Part shown: positions 27,100-34,387 of the stretch, in pieces
How positions within the stretch are numbered: the first letter of the stretch is position 1
How the letters are laid out: the number at the start of each line of letters is the position of its first letter
Source: an uncultured Saprospiraceae bacterium
GTDB lineage: Bacteria; Bacteroidota; Bacteroidia; Chitinophagales; Saprospiraceae
Reading direction: 5' to 3'
DNA: 44,677 nucleotides
NCBI GenBank assembly: GCA_937941095.1
Contig: CALDYJ010000062.1
Coordinates: 1-44,677 of the forward strand
The notes under the pieces: generated by a model
Database searches by the model: none
What the model saw: the letters and a program-made list of their open reading frames with translations, nothing else
What the model was told of the DNA's origin: nothing
Program-made: the position numbers and the translations under genes

Positions 27100-29292
27100 T
27101 CAACCTAACAATGCATCTTCTTTGACGAAAGGCTGTTTATAAAGTCTTTTTCCAGTAGCCTTAAAGATCGCATTCGCAATGGCTCCTCCGGCAGGTGGTA
27201 AACTTGGTTCGCCAAGACCGGTGGGGTCTTCTTTACTTGGTACAAAATGCACTTCAATTTCCGGTTGCTCTCCCATTCGAATTAATCGATATTGATGAAA
27301 ATTATTCGCTGATGGTTTACCATCTTCAAAACTTAGGTCACCATACATGGCATGGCCTATGCCATCAATAATGCCACCCTCGACTTGGTTGATTGCTCCA
27401 AGTGGATTCACCACTATTCCACAATGAATGGCACAGGTAATTTTCTTTACAACTGCTTGTCCGTCTTCTATCGCTACGTCTGCTATTTCAGCAACATGAG
27501 TGTTGTGAGAATAATACATGCAGAAGCCTTGACTTATTCCAGCTCTTGCTTTTCCCCACTTAGCTTTTTCCAAAGCTAATTTTGTTACGGCAATTGATTT
27601 TTCTGGATCGTATTCATAGCCAGCATCAGCATTGGATTTTGCCTTTTCAAATAGTTCAAGCCTCAAATCAATCTCGTCCTTCCCCATCTCTTTGGCTAAT
27701 TCATCAAAAAATGATTGTTCAGCAAAGGCTAAAAAATTTGTATACGGTGCCCTCCAGGCTCCAGTGGAAATGTTACTTTCCAAACTGTTGGTATCTATCC
27801 GCATATTTGGGATGGCCCCAGCAGGGAAGAAATTCGTAATGTTATCGTACATGTTTCCATTGACACATGCTTCAGTTAAATGGTAAGCAGTTACTTCTCC
27901 ATTTTTCACGCCTGCTTTTATTCTGTATTTAGAAGCTGGTCTATAGGTTCCTGAAACCATATCATCTTCTCTACTAAAAATCAGCTGTACCGGTTTATTT
28001 ACTTTTTGAGAAAGCTGAGCCGCTTCGATGACAAAATCGCCGAACAGCCTTCTTCCAAAACCTCCACCCATTCTTGTCATCCCAACTGTGATGTCCGTCT
28101 CCGGTCTATCAAGTAATTTGGCCAATCGAATCCTCGCCCATTGCGGCGTTTGAACTGGTCCTAAAACTTCGGCTTTATCTCCTGTGATGTCCGCATAAAA
28201 ATTCATTGGTTCTAAGCAGTTGTGCGGTAAAAAGGGAGCTTCATAAATTTTTTCTAAAACGATATCTGCTTCTGCAAAAGCTTTGTCAATGTCTCCATCG
28301 TTTCGCCTAGGTTCCTTTTGACGTTCCTGTAATAATTTATTTAGACCAGCGTCATGATCGCTTGTGTTTTCAACTGCATCGCTTTTTACCCACGATAATT
28401 TCAATGCCTTTCGAGCTTTCATTGCTGACCAAGTAGAGTTAGCTATGACAGCTACTTTCTCATTCATTATTCCTCTTAGATCGGATTGACTGTCTTCAAA
28501 CTTAAAGATGTCTATAACGCCATTTACTTTTTTAGCCTCACTATCATCAAGACTACTGAGCTTCATTCCAAAACCAGGTGGTCTTGAGATTACTGCATAG
28601 ACCATACCTTCTTTTTTGGTATCGATTCCAAACAAAGGCTTGCCACTCAGCAGAGGTTCGATGTCCACATTCTTCTTAGCTTGCCCTATTATTTTAAAGT
28701 CTGCAGGATCTTTCAATTTCACTTCTTTCGGTGCTTCTAATTTAGAAGCTTCTTCAGCAAGTTCTGCATAAGTGAGTGTTTCTTCATTCATGATGTTGCT
28801 CACGATCCCATTTTGAGCTTTGCATTCATTAAGTGATAAACTCCATCTATTTGCTGCAGTTTGTACCAGCATTTGTTTTGCAGTTGCTCCTACCTTTCTT
28901 AGAGACTCCCAGCCTTGTCTTATGGACTGGCTGCCCCCAGCAACTTGTCTTTTATACCAATCTGTATTTAAAGAAGCTTGTTCTACTAAAACATTTTTCC
29001 AATCCACCTCCAATTCTTCTGCAACAATCATTGGCATGGATGTTTTTATATTTTGTCCAATTTCTGGGTTTGGAGACATGATGGTCACAACCCCATTATT
29101 CCCTATCTTTAAAAAAGCGTTGAGCTCATTCCACTTTTCTGGAATCTCTAAACTTGGAATTGCTTTTTTTGCAATCTCCACATCAGCTTCACAATTGTAA
29201 AAATTAAAGCCTAAGATTAAACCTCCTCCAGAGAGAATCGACTTTTTAAGAAATGAACGTCTTTTTATGGTGTGCTTATTACTTGAATTCAT
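27100..29292 (-). CDS. iorB: Molybdenum hydroxylase large subunit (isoquinoline 1-oxidoreductase beta-type)
   Basis: The product is 730 residues with a twin-arginine-type signal at 1-30 (KRRSFLKKSILSGGG), so the folded complex is exported. It belongs to the xanthine-dehydrogenase family large subunits of the IorB/aldehyde-oxidase group. Cofactor-contact segments include GGGFGRRLFGDF and the C-terminal GLGEPSLPPAGGAI, which carries the catalytic Glu. It would hydroxylate an N-heterocycle or aldehyde using water and molybdopterin; the true substrate is unknown. Its ATG overlaps the stop of the small iron-sulfur subunit (ATGA), indicating a two-gene operon. The electron acceptor (often a cytochrome c) is not encoded nearby. 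Confidence 0.88.
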   Translation of the reverse strand: MNSSNKHTIKRRSFLKKSILSGGGLILGFNFYNCEADVEIAKKAIPSLEIPEKWNELNAFLKIGNNGVVTIMSPNPEIGQNIKTSMPMIVAEELEVDWKNVLVEQASLNTDWYKRQVAGGSQSIRQGWESLRKVGATAKQMLVQTAANRWSLSLNECKAQNGIVSNIMNEETLTYAELAEEASKLEAPKEVKLKDPADFKIIGQAKKNVDIEPLLSGKPLFGIDTKKEGMVYAVISRPPGFGMKLSSLDDSEAKKVNGVIDIFKFEDSQSDLRGIMNEKVAVIANSTWSAMKARKALKLSWVKSDAVENTSDHDAGLNKLLQERQKEPRRNDGDIDKAFAEADIVLEKIYEAPFLPHNCLEPMNFYADITGDKAEVLGPVQTPQWARIRLAKLLDRPETDITVGMTRMGGGFGRRLFGDFVIEAAQLSQKVNKPVQLIFSREDDMVSGTYRPASKYRIKAGVKNGEVTAYHLTEACVNGNMYDNITNFFPAGAIPNMRIDTNSLESNISTGAWRAPYTNFLAFAEQSFFDELAKEMGKDEIDLRLELFEKAKSNADAGYEYDPEKSIAVTKLALEKAKWGKARAGISQGFCMYYSHNTHVAEIADVAIEDGQAVVKKITCAIHCGIVVNPLGAINQVEGGIIDGIGHAMYGDLSFEDGKPSANNFHQYRLIRMGEQPEIEVHFVPSKEDPTGLGEPSLPPAGGAIANAIFKATGKRLYKQPFVKEDALLG

Positions 29293-29741
29293 TTTGTTGC
29301 AGTTTTAATGGCAGATTTTATTCTTTTATATGTTGCGCATCGGCATATATTCCCTCTCATTGCAGTGTCAATCTGATCATCTGTTGGATTAGGATGTTGT
29401 TTTATTAATGATGATGCTGACATCATCTGTCCCGCTTGACAATATCCACATTGTGGCACATCGTGTTCTCTCCAGGCATCTTGAATAGGATGCCTTACGA
29501 TATCAGATAATCCCTCGATTGTTGTAATCTCTTTTTCTGCTATGCTTGAAATAGGAATGGAGCAAGATCTTGCTGCATCTCCGTTAACATGAATTGTACA
29601 AGCTCCACATTGAGCAATTCCACATCCATATTTTGTCCCAACTAAATTTAAGTGGTCTCTTAAGACCCAAAGGATTGGAGTGTCGGCATCTGCTTCAACT
29701 TTATGCATTTTGCCATTGACTTTGATGTTGTATGTTGCCAT
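29289..29741 (-). CDS. iorA: Molybdenum hydroxylase small [2Fe-2S] subunit (IorA type)
   Basis: The product is 150 residues from the ATG at 29741 (MATYNIKVNG), which gives the usual family N-terminus; an upstream in-frame start at 29786 adds residues unlike the family. Two [2Fe-2S] clusters are visible: a plant-ferredoxin-type set in GTKYGCGIAQCGACTIHVNG with a further Cys in RSCS, and a C-terminal set in CGYCQAGQMM and ICRCATY. It passes electrons from the molybdenum site of the large subunit. It has no signal of its own and is probably exported as a complex with the Tat-targeted partner. A short modular repeat fills its upstream region. Confidence 0.92.
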   Translation of the reverse strand: MATYNIKVNGKMHKVEADADTPILWVLRDHLNLVGTKYGCGIAQCGACTIHVNGDAARSCSIPISSIAEKEITTIEGLSDIVRHPIQDAWREHDVPQCGYCQAGQMMSASSLIKQHPNPTDDQIDTAMRGNICRCATYKRIKSAIKTATK

Positions 29742-29769
29742 TGGTTTTTTTTTTGAAGATAATGAATTT

Positions 29770-29936
29770 TTCGAACATGCGAACATGCGAACTATTCGAA
29801 CAGGCGAGCTATTCGAACAGGCGAGCTATTCGAACAGGCGAACTATTCGAACAGGCGAACATGCGAACTATTCGAACAGGCGAGCAGGCGAATGACAAAT
29901 GACAAATTGACGAATGACGAATTGACGAATGAGCGA
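29770..29936. repeat. Modular short direct repeat upstream of iorA
   Basis: Five copies of a 17-base unit, CTATTCGAACAGGCGAR, lie at 29792-29808, 29809-29825, 29826-29842, 29843-29859 and 29868-29884, all on the same strand. They are bracketed by 8-base modules (CATGCGAA, CAGGCGAA) and then by a second repeat type built from TGACAAA and TGACGAA (29893-29930). Every module ends in GAA, GAG or AAA. The array has no dyad symmetry and no spacers, so it is not a CRISPR. It sits between the yecM-like gene and iorA, reaching within about 30 bases of the iorA start. Confidence 0.85.
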
Positions 29937-29950
29937 ATATAAACAAAAGA

Positions 29951-30439
29951 CTACCTTAAAGATTCTAATTTAATAATACTTTTGAGTGATTGCTCATGAA
30001 ACTTTATGCTAAAGTTATTTCCTCGCAATCTAAGATCTCTATTAAGAGGTTTTGAAAATCCTTTCAAGTCAAAAGGAAGCGGGTAAGTTTCAATAAATTT
30101 TTCCAAACGATCTTGAATCACAAACTCGACATGTTCCCAGCCTTCTTGATATAAGCTTCCCTTTTTCGGAGCTGGCAATTCTAAAACCTTTATCAGCCGC
30201 TGCCTGTACTTCATCGCTTGACTAAGCTCAAAGACAGCAATCTCACGTCCATTAATTATGGACTCTTTTAGCAATTGATGATCACTTGTGAGTTTAGCTT
30301 TTATCAATTGATACTTTTCTATGGATTCCACACGGTAACAAATGTGATCTAGGTCGAAATGTTTTACTTCAACATTTTTGAGCGCTAGAAATTCAAAAAC
30401 ACGATCGAGAAAATCATTCGGCGGAGGTAAATAGTGCAT
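29951..30439 (-). CDS. yecM: YecM family protein (VOC-like fold)
   Basis: The product is 162 residues. The FDLDHICYRVES segment (about 28-39), the SIINGREIAVFEL segment and GWEHVEFVI (about 107-115) match the YecM pattern, a vicinal-oxygen-chelate-like fold with conserved His residues. The biochemical role of YecM is not established; metal binding is likely from the His and Glu residues. It is cytosolic. It lies 13 bases behind the deformylase-like gene and is likely cotranscribed with it. Confidence 0.8.
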   Translation of the reverse strand: MHYLPPPNDFLDRVFEFLALKNVEVKHFDLDHICYRVESIEKYQLIKAKLTSDHQLLKESIINGREIAVFELSQAMKYRQRLIKVLELPAPKKGSLYQEGWEHVEFVIQDRLEKFIETYPLPFDLKGFSKPLNRDLRLRGNNFSIKFHEQSLKSIIKLESLR

Positions 30440-30452
30440 TCTATAAAAGGTT

Positions 30453-31088
30453 TTACTCTTCTTCTATTAAATGATCTGTAAAAAGAATGCCATTTAGGTG
30501 ATCAATTTCATGTTGAAAAATCACCGCTGTGAAATCTTCTACCATTTCTGTGTGATGTTTTCCGTTTAAATCATCGTACTCAATTAGAATGGCGTAAGAG
30601 CGATTTTGAGTAGTTGCCCTTTTGTTTGGAATGGATAAACATCCTTCAGGACAAGGTTGTGTCTTTTTAGAGTATTGAATTATTTTAGGATTTAAGTAGA
30701 CTTCAAATGGAAATTCTTCTTTATCAAATCTTTGTATCCATATAATGTTTTTAAGGACACCCACTTGCGGTGCAGCAATGCCTACACCTAAATTTGTACT
30801 ATCCTGTACAGTAGTTAATAATCTATTTACAAAGTGGTTTAACACTTCATCCTTCGAATTAGGTTTTATGTATTCACTTTTTGTCCTAAGCAATGTAGAA
30901 TCTGTAGCACTCGTGGTCAAGTACAACCTCATCGGTTCATCAATTCCTTCATTAAGAATTAATTCTTTTTGTTGATTTGAAAACTTGCCTTTTAAGGTAG
31001 ATTCCTTCAGAGCCGCATTAGAAACACATGAAAAACAACTTGAGAAAATAAAGAATGGAATGACAAAACACTTTAAATAGTAAAACAA
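30453..31088 (-). CDS. Exported, lipoprotein-like peptide deformylase homologue
   Basis: The product is 211 residues. The three deformylase motifs are intact: GVGIAAPQ (101-108), EGCLSIP with metal-ligand Cys150 (148-154) and HEIDH (193-197). Unlike standard Def, it starts with a hydrophobic signal (about 4-17) followed by Cys18/Cys21 in FSSCFSC, resembling a lipoprotein signal, and an extra 40-60-residue region before the catalytic domain. The start is TTG at 31088; no in-frame ATG precedes the signal. Deformylase normally removes formyl groups from nascent proteins in the cytosol, so an exported copy suggests a different substrate or a repurposed metallohydrolase. It lies between a GNAT gene (15 bases upstream) and yecM (13 bases downstream). 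Confidence 0.8.
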   Translation of the reverse strand: MFYYLKCFVIPFFIFSSCFSCVSNAALKESTLKGKFSNQQKELILNEGIDEPMRLYLTTSATDSTLLRTKSEYIKPNSKDEVLNHFVNRLLTTVQDSTNLGVGIAAPQVGVLKNIIWIQRFDKEEFPFEVYLNPKIIQYSKKTQPCPEGCLSIPNKRATTQNRSYAILIEYDDLNGKHHTEMVEDFTAVIFQHEIDHLNGILFTDHLIEEE

Positions 31089-31103
31089 ACTAATGATTTT
31101 AGA

Positions 31104-31598
31104 TTAGAGATTTAGTTTTAAGTATTCTGCAGGTAATTTATAAACATCTCCTTTCTTATAAAAAGAAAATCCACTTTTCATCAATATTTTTCTGGAAGCA
31201 ATGTTATTCGGATCTATGATGGCTACTAATGCTTTTGCGCCCGGAATGGATCGTCCAATTTCAACCATTTTTTTTGAGATTTCTGTTCCGTAACCACTGC
31301 CCCAGAATTCAGGATAGATGGAATAGCCTATTTCATAAACATTTTCTTCAAAGGGTACTACTTTAGATATACCAGCAAAGACTTGGTGATCCCTTATATA
31401 AACTGAAAATATTCCAAGCTTGTTATGCTCGTCATTGATTTCAAGGATTTTGGCAAACCTTTCAACTCCTTCAATTTCTTCTAAAGGTTTTGACGTTATG
31501 TATCGCATAACTTCAACATTTGTCACTAAACCTAGGTAAGACTTTAACTCTTCCTCAATGGTGTAGCTGTAAATCAATCTCTCTGTAAATAAATCCAT
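31104..31598 (-). CDS. GNAT-family N-acetyltransferase
   Basis: The product is 164 residues from the ATG at 31598 (MDLFTERLIYSY), which gives a typical RimJ/RimL start; upstream in-frame starts reach 31655 but add nothing family-like. The acetyl-CoA loop is PEFWGSGYGTEISKKM, and the NNIASRKILMKSGFSFYKKG segment is the conserved C-terminal helix. The substrate is unknown. It is 15 bases upstream of the deformylase-like gene, so these are probably cotranscribed. Confidence 0.85.
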   Translation of the reverse strand: MDLFTERLIYSYTIEEELKSYLGLVTNVEVMRYITSKPLEEIEGVERFAKILEINDEHNKLGIFSVYIRDHQVFAGISKVVPFEENVYEIGYSIYPEFWGSGYGTEISKKMVEIGRSIPGAKALVAIIDPNNIASRKILMKSGFSFYKKGDVYKLPAEYLKLNL

Positions 31599-31733
31599 TA
31601 TCACTTCTTGGACTCGTAAATAAAATTTATACAAATCCTGTTGCACAATTACCAAAGCCTTTATATACAGAGAAGTCTCTGAGTAAAGGACTTAATTTAC
31701 TTAAATATACACAAAAGATTTTTGAATGCTTAA

Positions 31734-32525
31734 CTATGCTGACTGTAGTTTGCTAACAAAAGGATGCTTAATGATTGAAGTATCATTAATAAAATGGCTA
31801 ATGCGATCTTTATTAAAGAAAAATGAGTTTGGATCTCCTTTCCCATCTACCAATTGTCCATTAGCAGAATGCACTTGTATGTATCCCAAGGATGCTAAAA
31901 ATTCTATGCAATTATCTTCTGGTGCTTCTATTAATAAGATTGGCTTATGCGTCTTTATGGTTTGCTCACCACCTAATAATGCAAAATATTCGTAGCCTTG
32001 CACATCCATTTTAATAAAGTCTGGCTCAAGCTTAAAGTCATCTAATTTTTTAACTTGAAATTTATGCTTATCTACTGTGACAAGCTTGGGATCGTGATTT
32101 GGTAAAACATGCTTTAATAAGCCTACAGCATTTTCATAGTCAAAAGAGCCCAAACCATCAAAGGTGTAATTTCTGTACTTAGGCAAATAAAATTCTTTTG
32201 TCTCTACACTGTTTGCTAATCCTGTGTTGTGAATGTGGATATTGGAATTTCCTTTGGTTTGTTTTACAAGCTTATCATATAAATGTACGTTTGGTTCAAA
32301 ACCAATAATCTCTGCATTTGGTAGCAATCTTGAAACATCATGGATGGTGTCTCCTCTGTTTGCACCAATATCTACGTACGTAGATATATTGTTAAAGTAC
32401 TTAAAAAAGCTATAATCCTCCTCATAGAAAGTTCCGGTGAGGCTTCTTAGTTTCTTTTGAGTAGCAAATCTAGTGTCCTGTAAACCAGGAAAATACGTTT
32501 GGAGATTACGAATAAAAGTCTTCAC
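31734..32525 (-). CDS. FkbM-family methyltransferase
   Basis: The product is 263 residues with a GTG start. The SAM-binding motif I is TYVDIGANRGDT (about 50-61), followed by EIIGFEPN, and the FIKMDVQGYEYFALLGG block is the FkbM signature. Such enzymes O-methylate sugars or other small molecules, often in glycan or lipid biosynthesis. No glycosyltransferases are adjacent, so the target is not suggested by context. It is cytosolic. The 393-bp region upstream of it (32526-32918) shows no convincing gene or element other than the hairpin at its end. Confidence 0.85.
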   Translation of the reverse strand: MKTFIRNLQTYFPGLQDTRFATQKKLRSLTGTFYEEDYSFFKYFNNISTYVDIGANRGDTIHDVSRLLPNAEIIGFEPNVHLYDKLVKQTKGNSNIHIHNTGLANSVETKEFYLPKYRNYTFDGLGSFDYENAVGLLKHVLPNHDPKLVTVDKHKFQVKKLDDFKLEPDFIKMDVQGYEYFALLGGEQTIKTHKPILLIEAPEDNCIEFLASLGYIQVHSANGQLVDGKGDPNSFFFNKDRISHFINDTSIIKHPFVSKLQSA

Positions 32526-32912
32526 AAGAAATATTTATGGTTTCGAGTATGTAAAGTAATGTTTAAAGATAGTTCAAATAGTGTTCCTAATATATCTTAA
32601 AGAGATTATTAATATCAAAAATGCTCCAAATTGTTAATGTTAGGAAAAATAATAAAATTTAACATTTGTTCGAAAATAGGATTTTTAAGCATTAAATTGC
32701 TGAAACGATATTGTCATGTACTATTACTACACGTTTATTTAATCACCAATTTCAAGTAATTCATAACCCTGACTTAAGCACTTCACTTTGCCATCAAAGC
32801 CCTTGATTTCGTTTTAAAAATCCATAAGTTTGCATGACAATCGACCCAATAAATATTCAAGCTAAATCTATTTCTAAATTAATTAAACTAACTATTACAA
32901 AGCTGAAGCAAC
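32526..32912. other. 387-bp AT-rich region without a recognisable gene
   Basis: This region lies between the FkbM gene start and the end of the MocA-like gene. No coding frame with family-like composition and no RNA gene was recognised. It presumably holds the FkbM promoter. A plus-strand frame from 32834 runs into the opposite-strand gene and is not supported. Confidence 0.5.
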
Positions 32913-32930
32913 AAAGCCCTTATGGGCTTT
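32913..32930. terminator. Hairpin spanning the MocA-like stop codon
   Basis: AAAGCCC, loop TTAT, GGGCTTT is a perfect 7-bp stem followed on the plus strand by TTCTTTTT. The stop codon of the minus-strand gene lies in the loop region. The best U-tract faces the plus direction, so it may mainly block read-through toward the minus-strand gene. Confidence 0.45.
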
Positions 32931-33522
32931 TCTTTTTGACAATAGCTTCAAAATCTTCGATCGTATCAATATCCATTAAAACCGATTCATCATCAATGTT
33001 TATAGTCAGCTGCTTACTTTCATTATTTTTTATAACAGATTGGCATCCATTCAACGCTTGACAAGCTAAAAGTTCTTCTTTATAAGAAGCACTGAAACAA
33101 ACAGGATGTCCTGGAATGCCTTTGAACTCAGGGCGGAATATGAGATCCGTAGACTTATTACCTTTAATACTTTCCAGCATTGCATTATAAATCTGAGTAC
33201 TTATTAAAGGCATATCGCCAAGACAAATCAAATAATGAGAACTGCTAACATTTGCTCTTCTTATTCCAGTTTTGATTGAGCTAGTCATGCCAGTTTCATA
33301 AGCTTCATTATTCGTGATGATTAGTTTTGAGTGCTTTGGTGTAATTTCTTTAATGATCTTATAGTCAAACCCGAGAACTAAGATGACTTCATCGATGGTT
33401 GAAGCCAGCAACTGGTTTAATGAATTTAGCAAAACACTACTCTCCTCAAATGGGAGCAATAGTTTATTAAGATTGCCCATTCTTTTGGACATTCCGGCCC
33501 CTAAAAGTATTGCTGATACCAT
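32920..33522 (-). CDS. mocA: MocA/MobA-like molybdenum cofactor nucleotidyltransferase
   Basis: The product is 200 residues. The N-terminal ILLGAGMSKRMGNLNKLLLPF pattern is the nucleotide-binding loop of MobA/MocA-like nucleotidyltransferases, and LICLGDMPLIS (about 93-103) carries the metal-binding Asp. The GIPGHPVCF segment is typical of MocA. MocA makes the cytidylated molybdopterin used by xanthine-dehydrogenase-family enzymes, which fits the IorAB genes about 3 kb downstream on the same strand. The two are separated by four genes, so direct cotranscription is unlikely. A different nucleotidyltransferase substrate cannot be excluded. Confidence 0.82.
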   Translation of the reverse strand: MVSAILLGAGMSKRMGNLNKLLLPFEESSVLLNSLNQLLASTIDEVILVLGFDYKIIKEITPKHSKLIITNNEAYETGMTSSIKTGIRRANVSSSHYLICLGDMPLISTQIYNAMLESIKGNKSTDLIFRPEFKGIPGHPVCFSASYKEELLACQALNGCQSVIKNNESKQLTINIDDESVLMDIDTIEDFEAIVKKKSP

Positions 33523-33614
33523 TTTAGTTAATTATTGTCTAAATCTTAGTACTATCCTACTCATTAAGCTGAATATAAACATAATGGCAGTATCTTTGTC
33601 ATTTTCAAAGAATA

Positions 33615-34160
33615 ATGGATCTAAGCTTTAAAAATATAGTTGAACCACGCACAAAGCAAATCTTCAAAGATGTCTTGAAGTCTTATCCTGAATTGCAAAA
33701 TCATAAGATTATATTAGAAGGTCGACGTCTTCGGCTTGCTACCATGCTTGCTCAGCCAGTAATTGGATTTAGAAATATTTTTAGCAAGAAAAAAAGATTT
33801 AAAATATTTATGTCATTACATGTCATCCAATCTAAAGATGTTGAAGTAGAGCAATTGCCTGATGATATTTTAAAAGGCTGGTTCGCTCATGAACTCGGAC
33901 ATTTAGTCGATTATCTCCCTTATTCAAATTTTCAAATGCTAATCTTTGGATTAAAGTATTACTTCAATCCTGCTTTTAAGAAAAAAGCAGAATATGCAGC
34001 AGATGAAGAAGCTGTCAAACATGGTTTCGGAAGCGAACTCATCAAAATGAAAAGATTCATCTTCGACAACGATCTAATCTTTGAAAACTACAAAGCTCGT
34101 CTGCGTAAATTTTATCCTTCCATCGAAATCATAGAAGAAAAAATGAAAACTGCTTCTTAA
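33615..34160 (+). CDS. Zincin-type metallopeptidase-like protein
   Basis: The product is 181 residues without a signal peptide. A zinc-binding motif HELGH (92-96) sits in WFAHELGHLVDY, and the AEYAADEEAVKHG stretch (about 125-137) supplies a likely third acidic ligand, as in several gluzincin families. A short hydrophobic stretch around 103-115 follows the motif but is not clearly membrane-spanning. It is probably cytosolic. No specific family is named. It is transcribed divergently from the MocA-like gene. The 227 bp after it (34161-34387) show only AT-rich sequence and presumably hold the promoter of the next operon. Confidence 0.75.
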   Translation: MDLSFKNIVEPRTKQIFKDVLKSYPELQNHKIILEGRRLRLATMLAQPVIGFRNIFSKKKRFKIFMSLHVIQSKDVEVEQLPDDILKGWFAHELGHLVDYLPYSNFQMLIFGLKYYFNPAFKKKAEYAADEEAVKHGFGSELIKMKRFIFDNDLIFENYKARLRKFYPSIEIIEEKMKTAS

Positions 34161-34387
34161 TCAATTTTTATTTAATAGAAGGCAATCGTTTTACTGCAAC
34201 AGATTCAAAAGCTTTTAAAAAGGCTTAAAAACACCATTCAAATAATACTTCTATAATTCGAAAGAAGTCCTGACGCCATACATCAATCATTAAAAAAATC
34301 TCACCATCGCAACAAAAAGAGATTTCAAATCATTATTTTGGTAATAGGCCAATAAAAAAGGTCAAAGCGTTCGAAAAATACCAATTA

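Noticed and set aside
28820..29200. Long plus-strand frames antisense to the IorB gene
   Set aside because: Shadows of the strongly supported minus-strand coding region.
29680..29895. A 71-residue plus-strand frame in front of the repeat region
   Set aside because: It is made of the antisense of iorA plus the translated short repeat (RTIRTGE units) and has no family pattern.
29770..29936. Possible CRISPR array
   Set aside because: Units are 7-17 bases, directly abutting, without unique spacers of regular length and without cas genes nearby.
32834..33061. A 75-residue plus-strand frame
   Set aside because: Its second half is antisense to the MocA-like gene and a hairpin terminator lies inside it.
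34296..34325. AAATCTC/GAGATTT inverted repeat upstream of the lipoprotein gene
   Set aside because: Only 7-bp arms with a 16-base loop; expected by chance in AT-rich DNA and no positional support.
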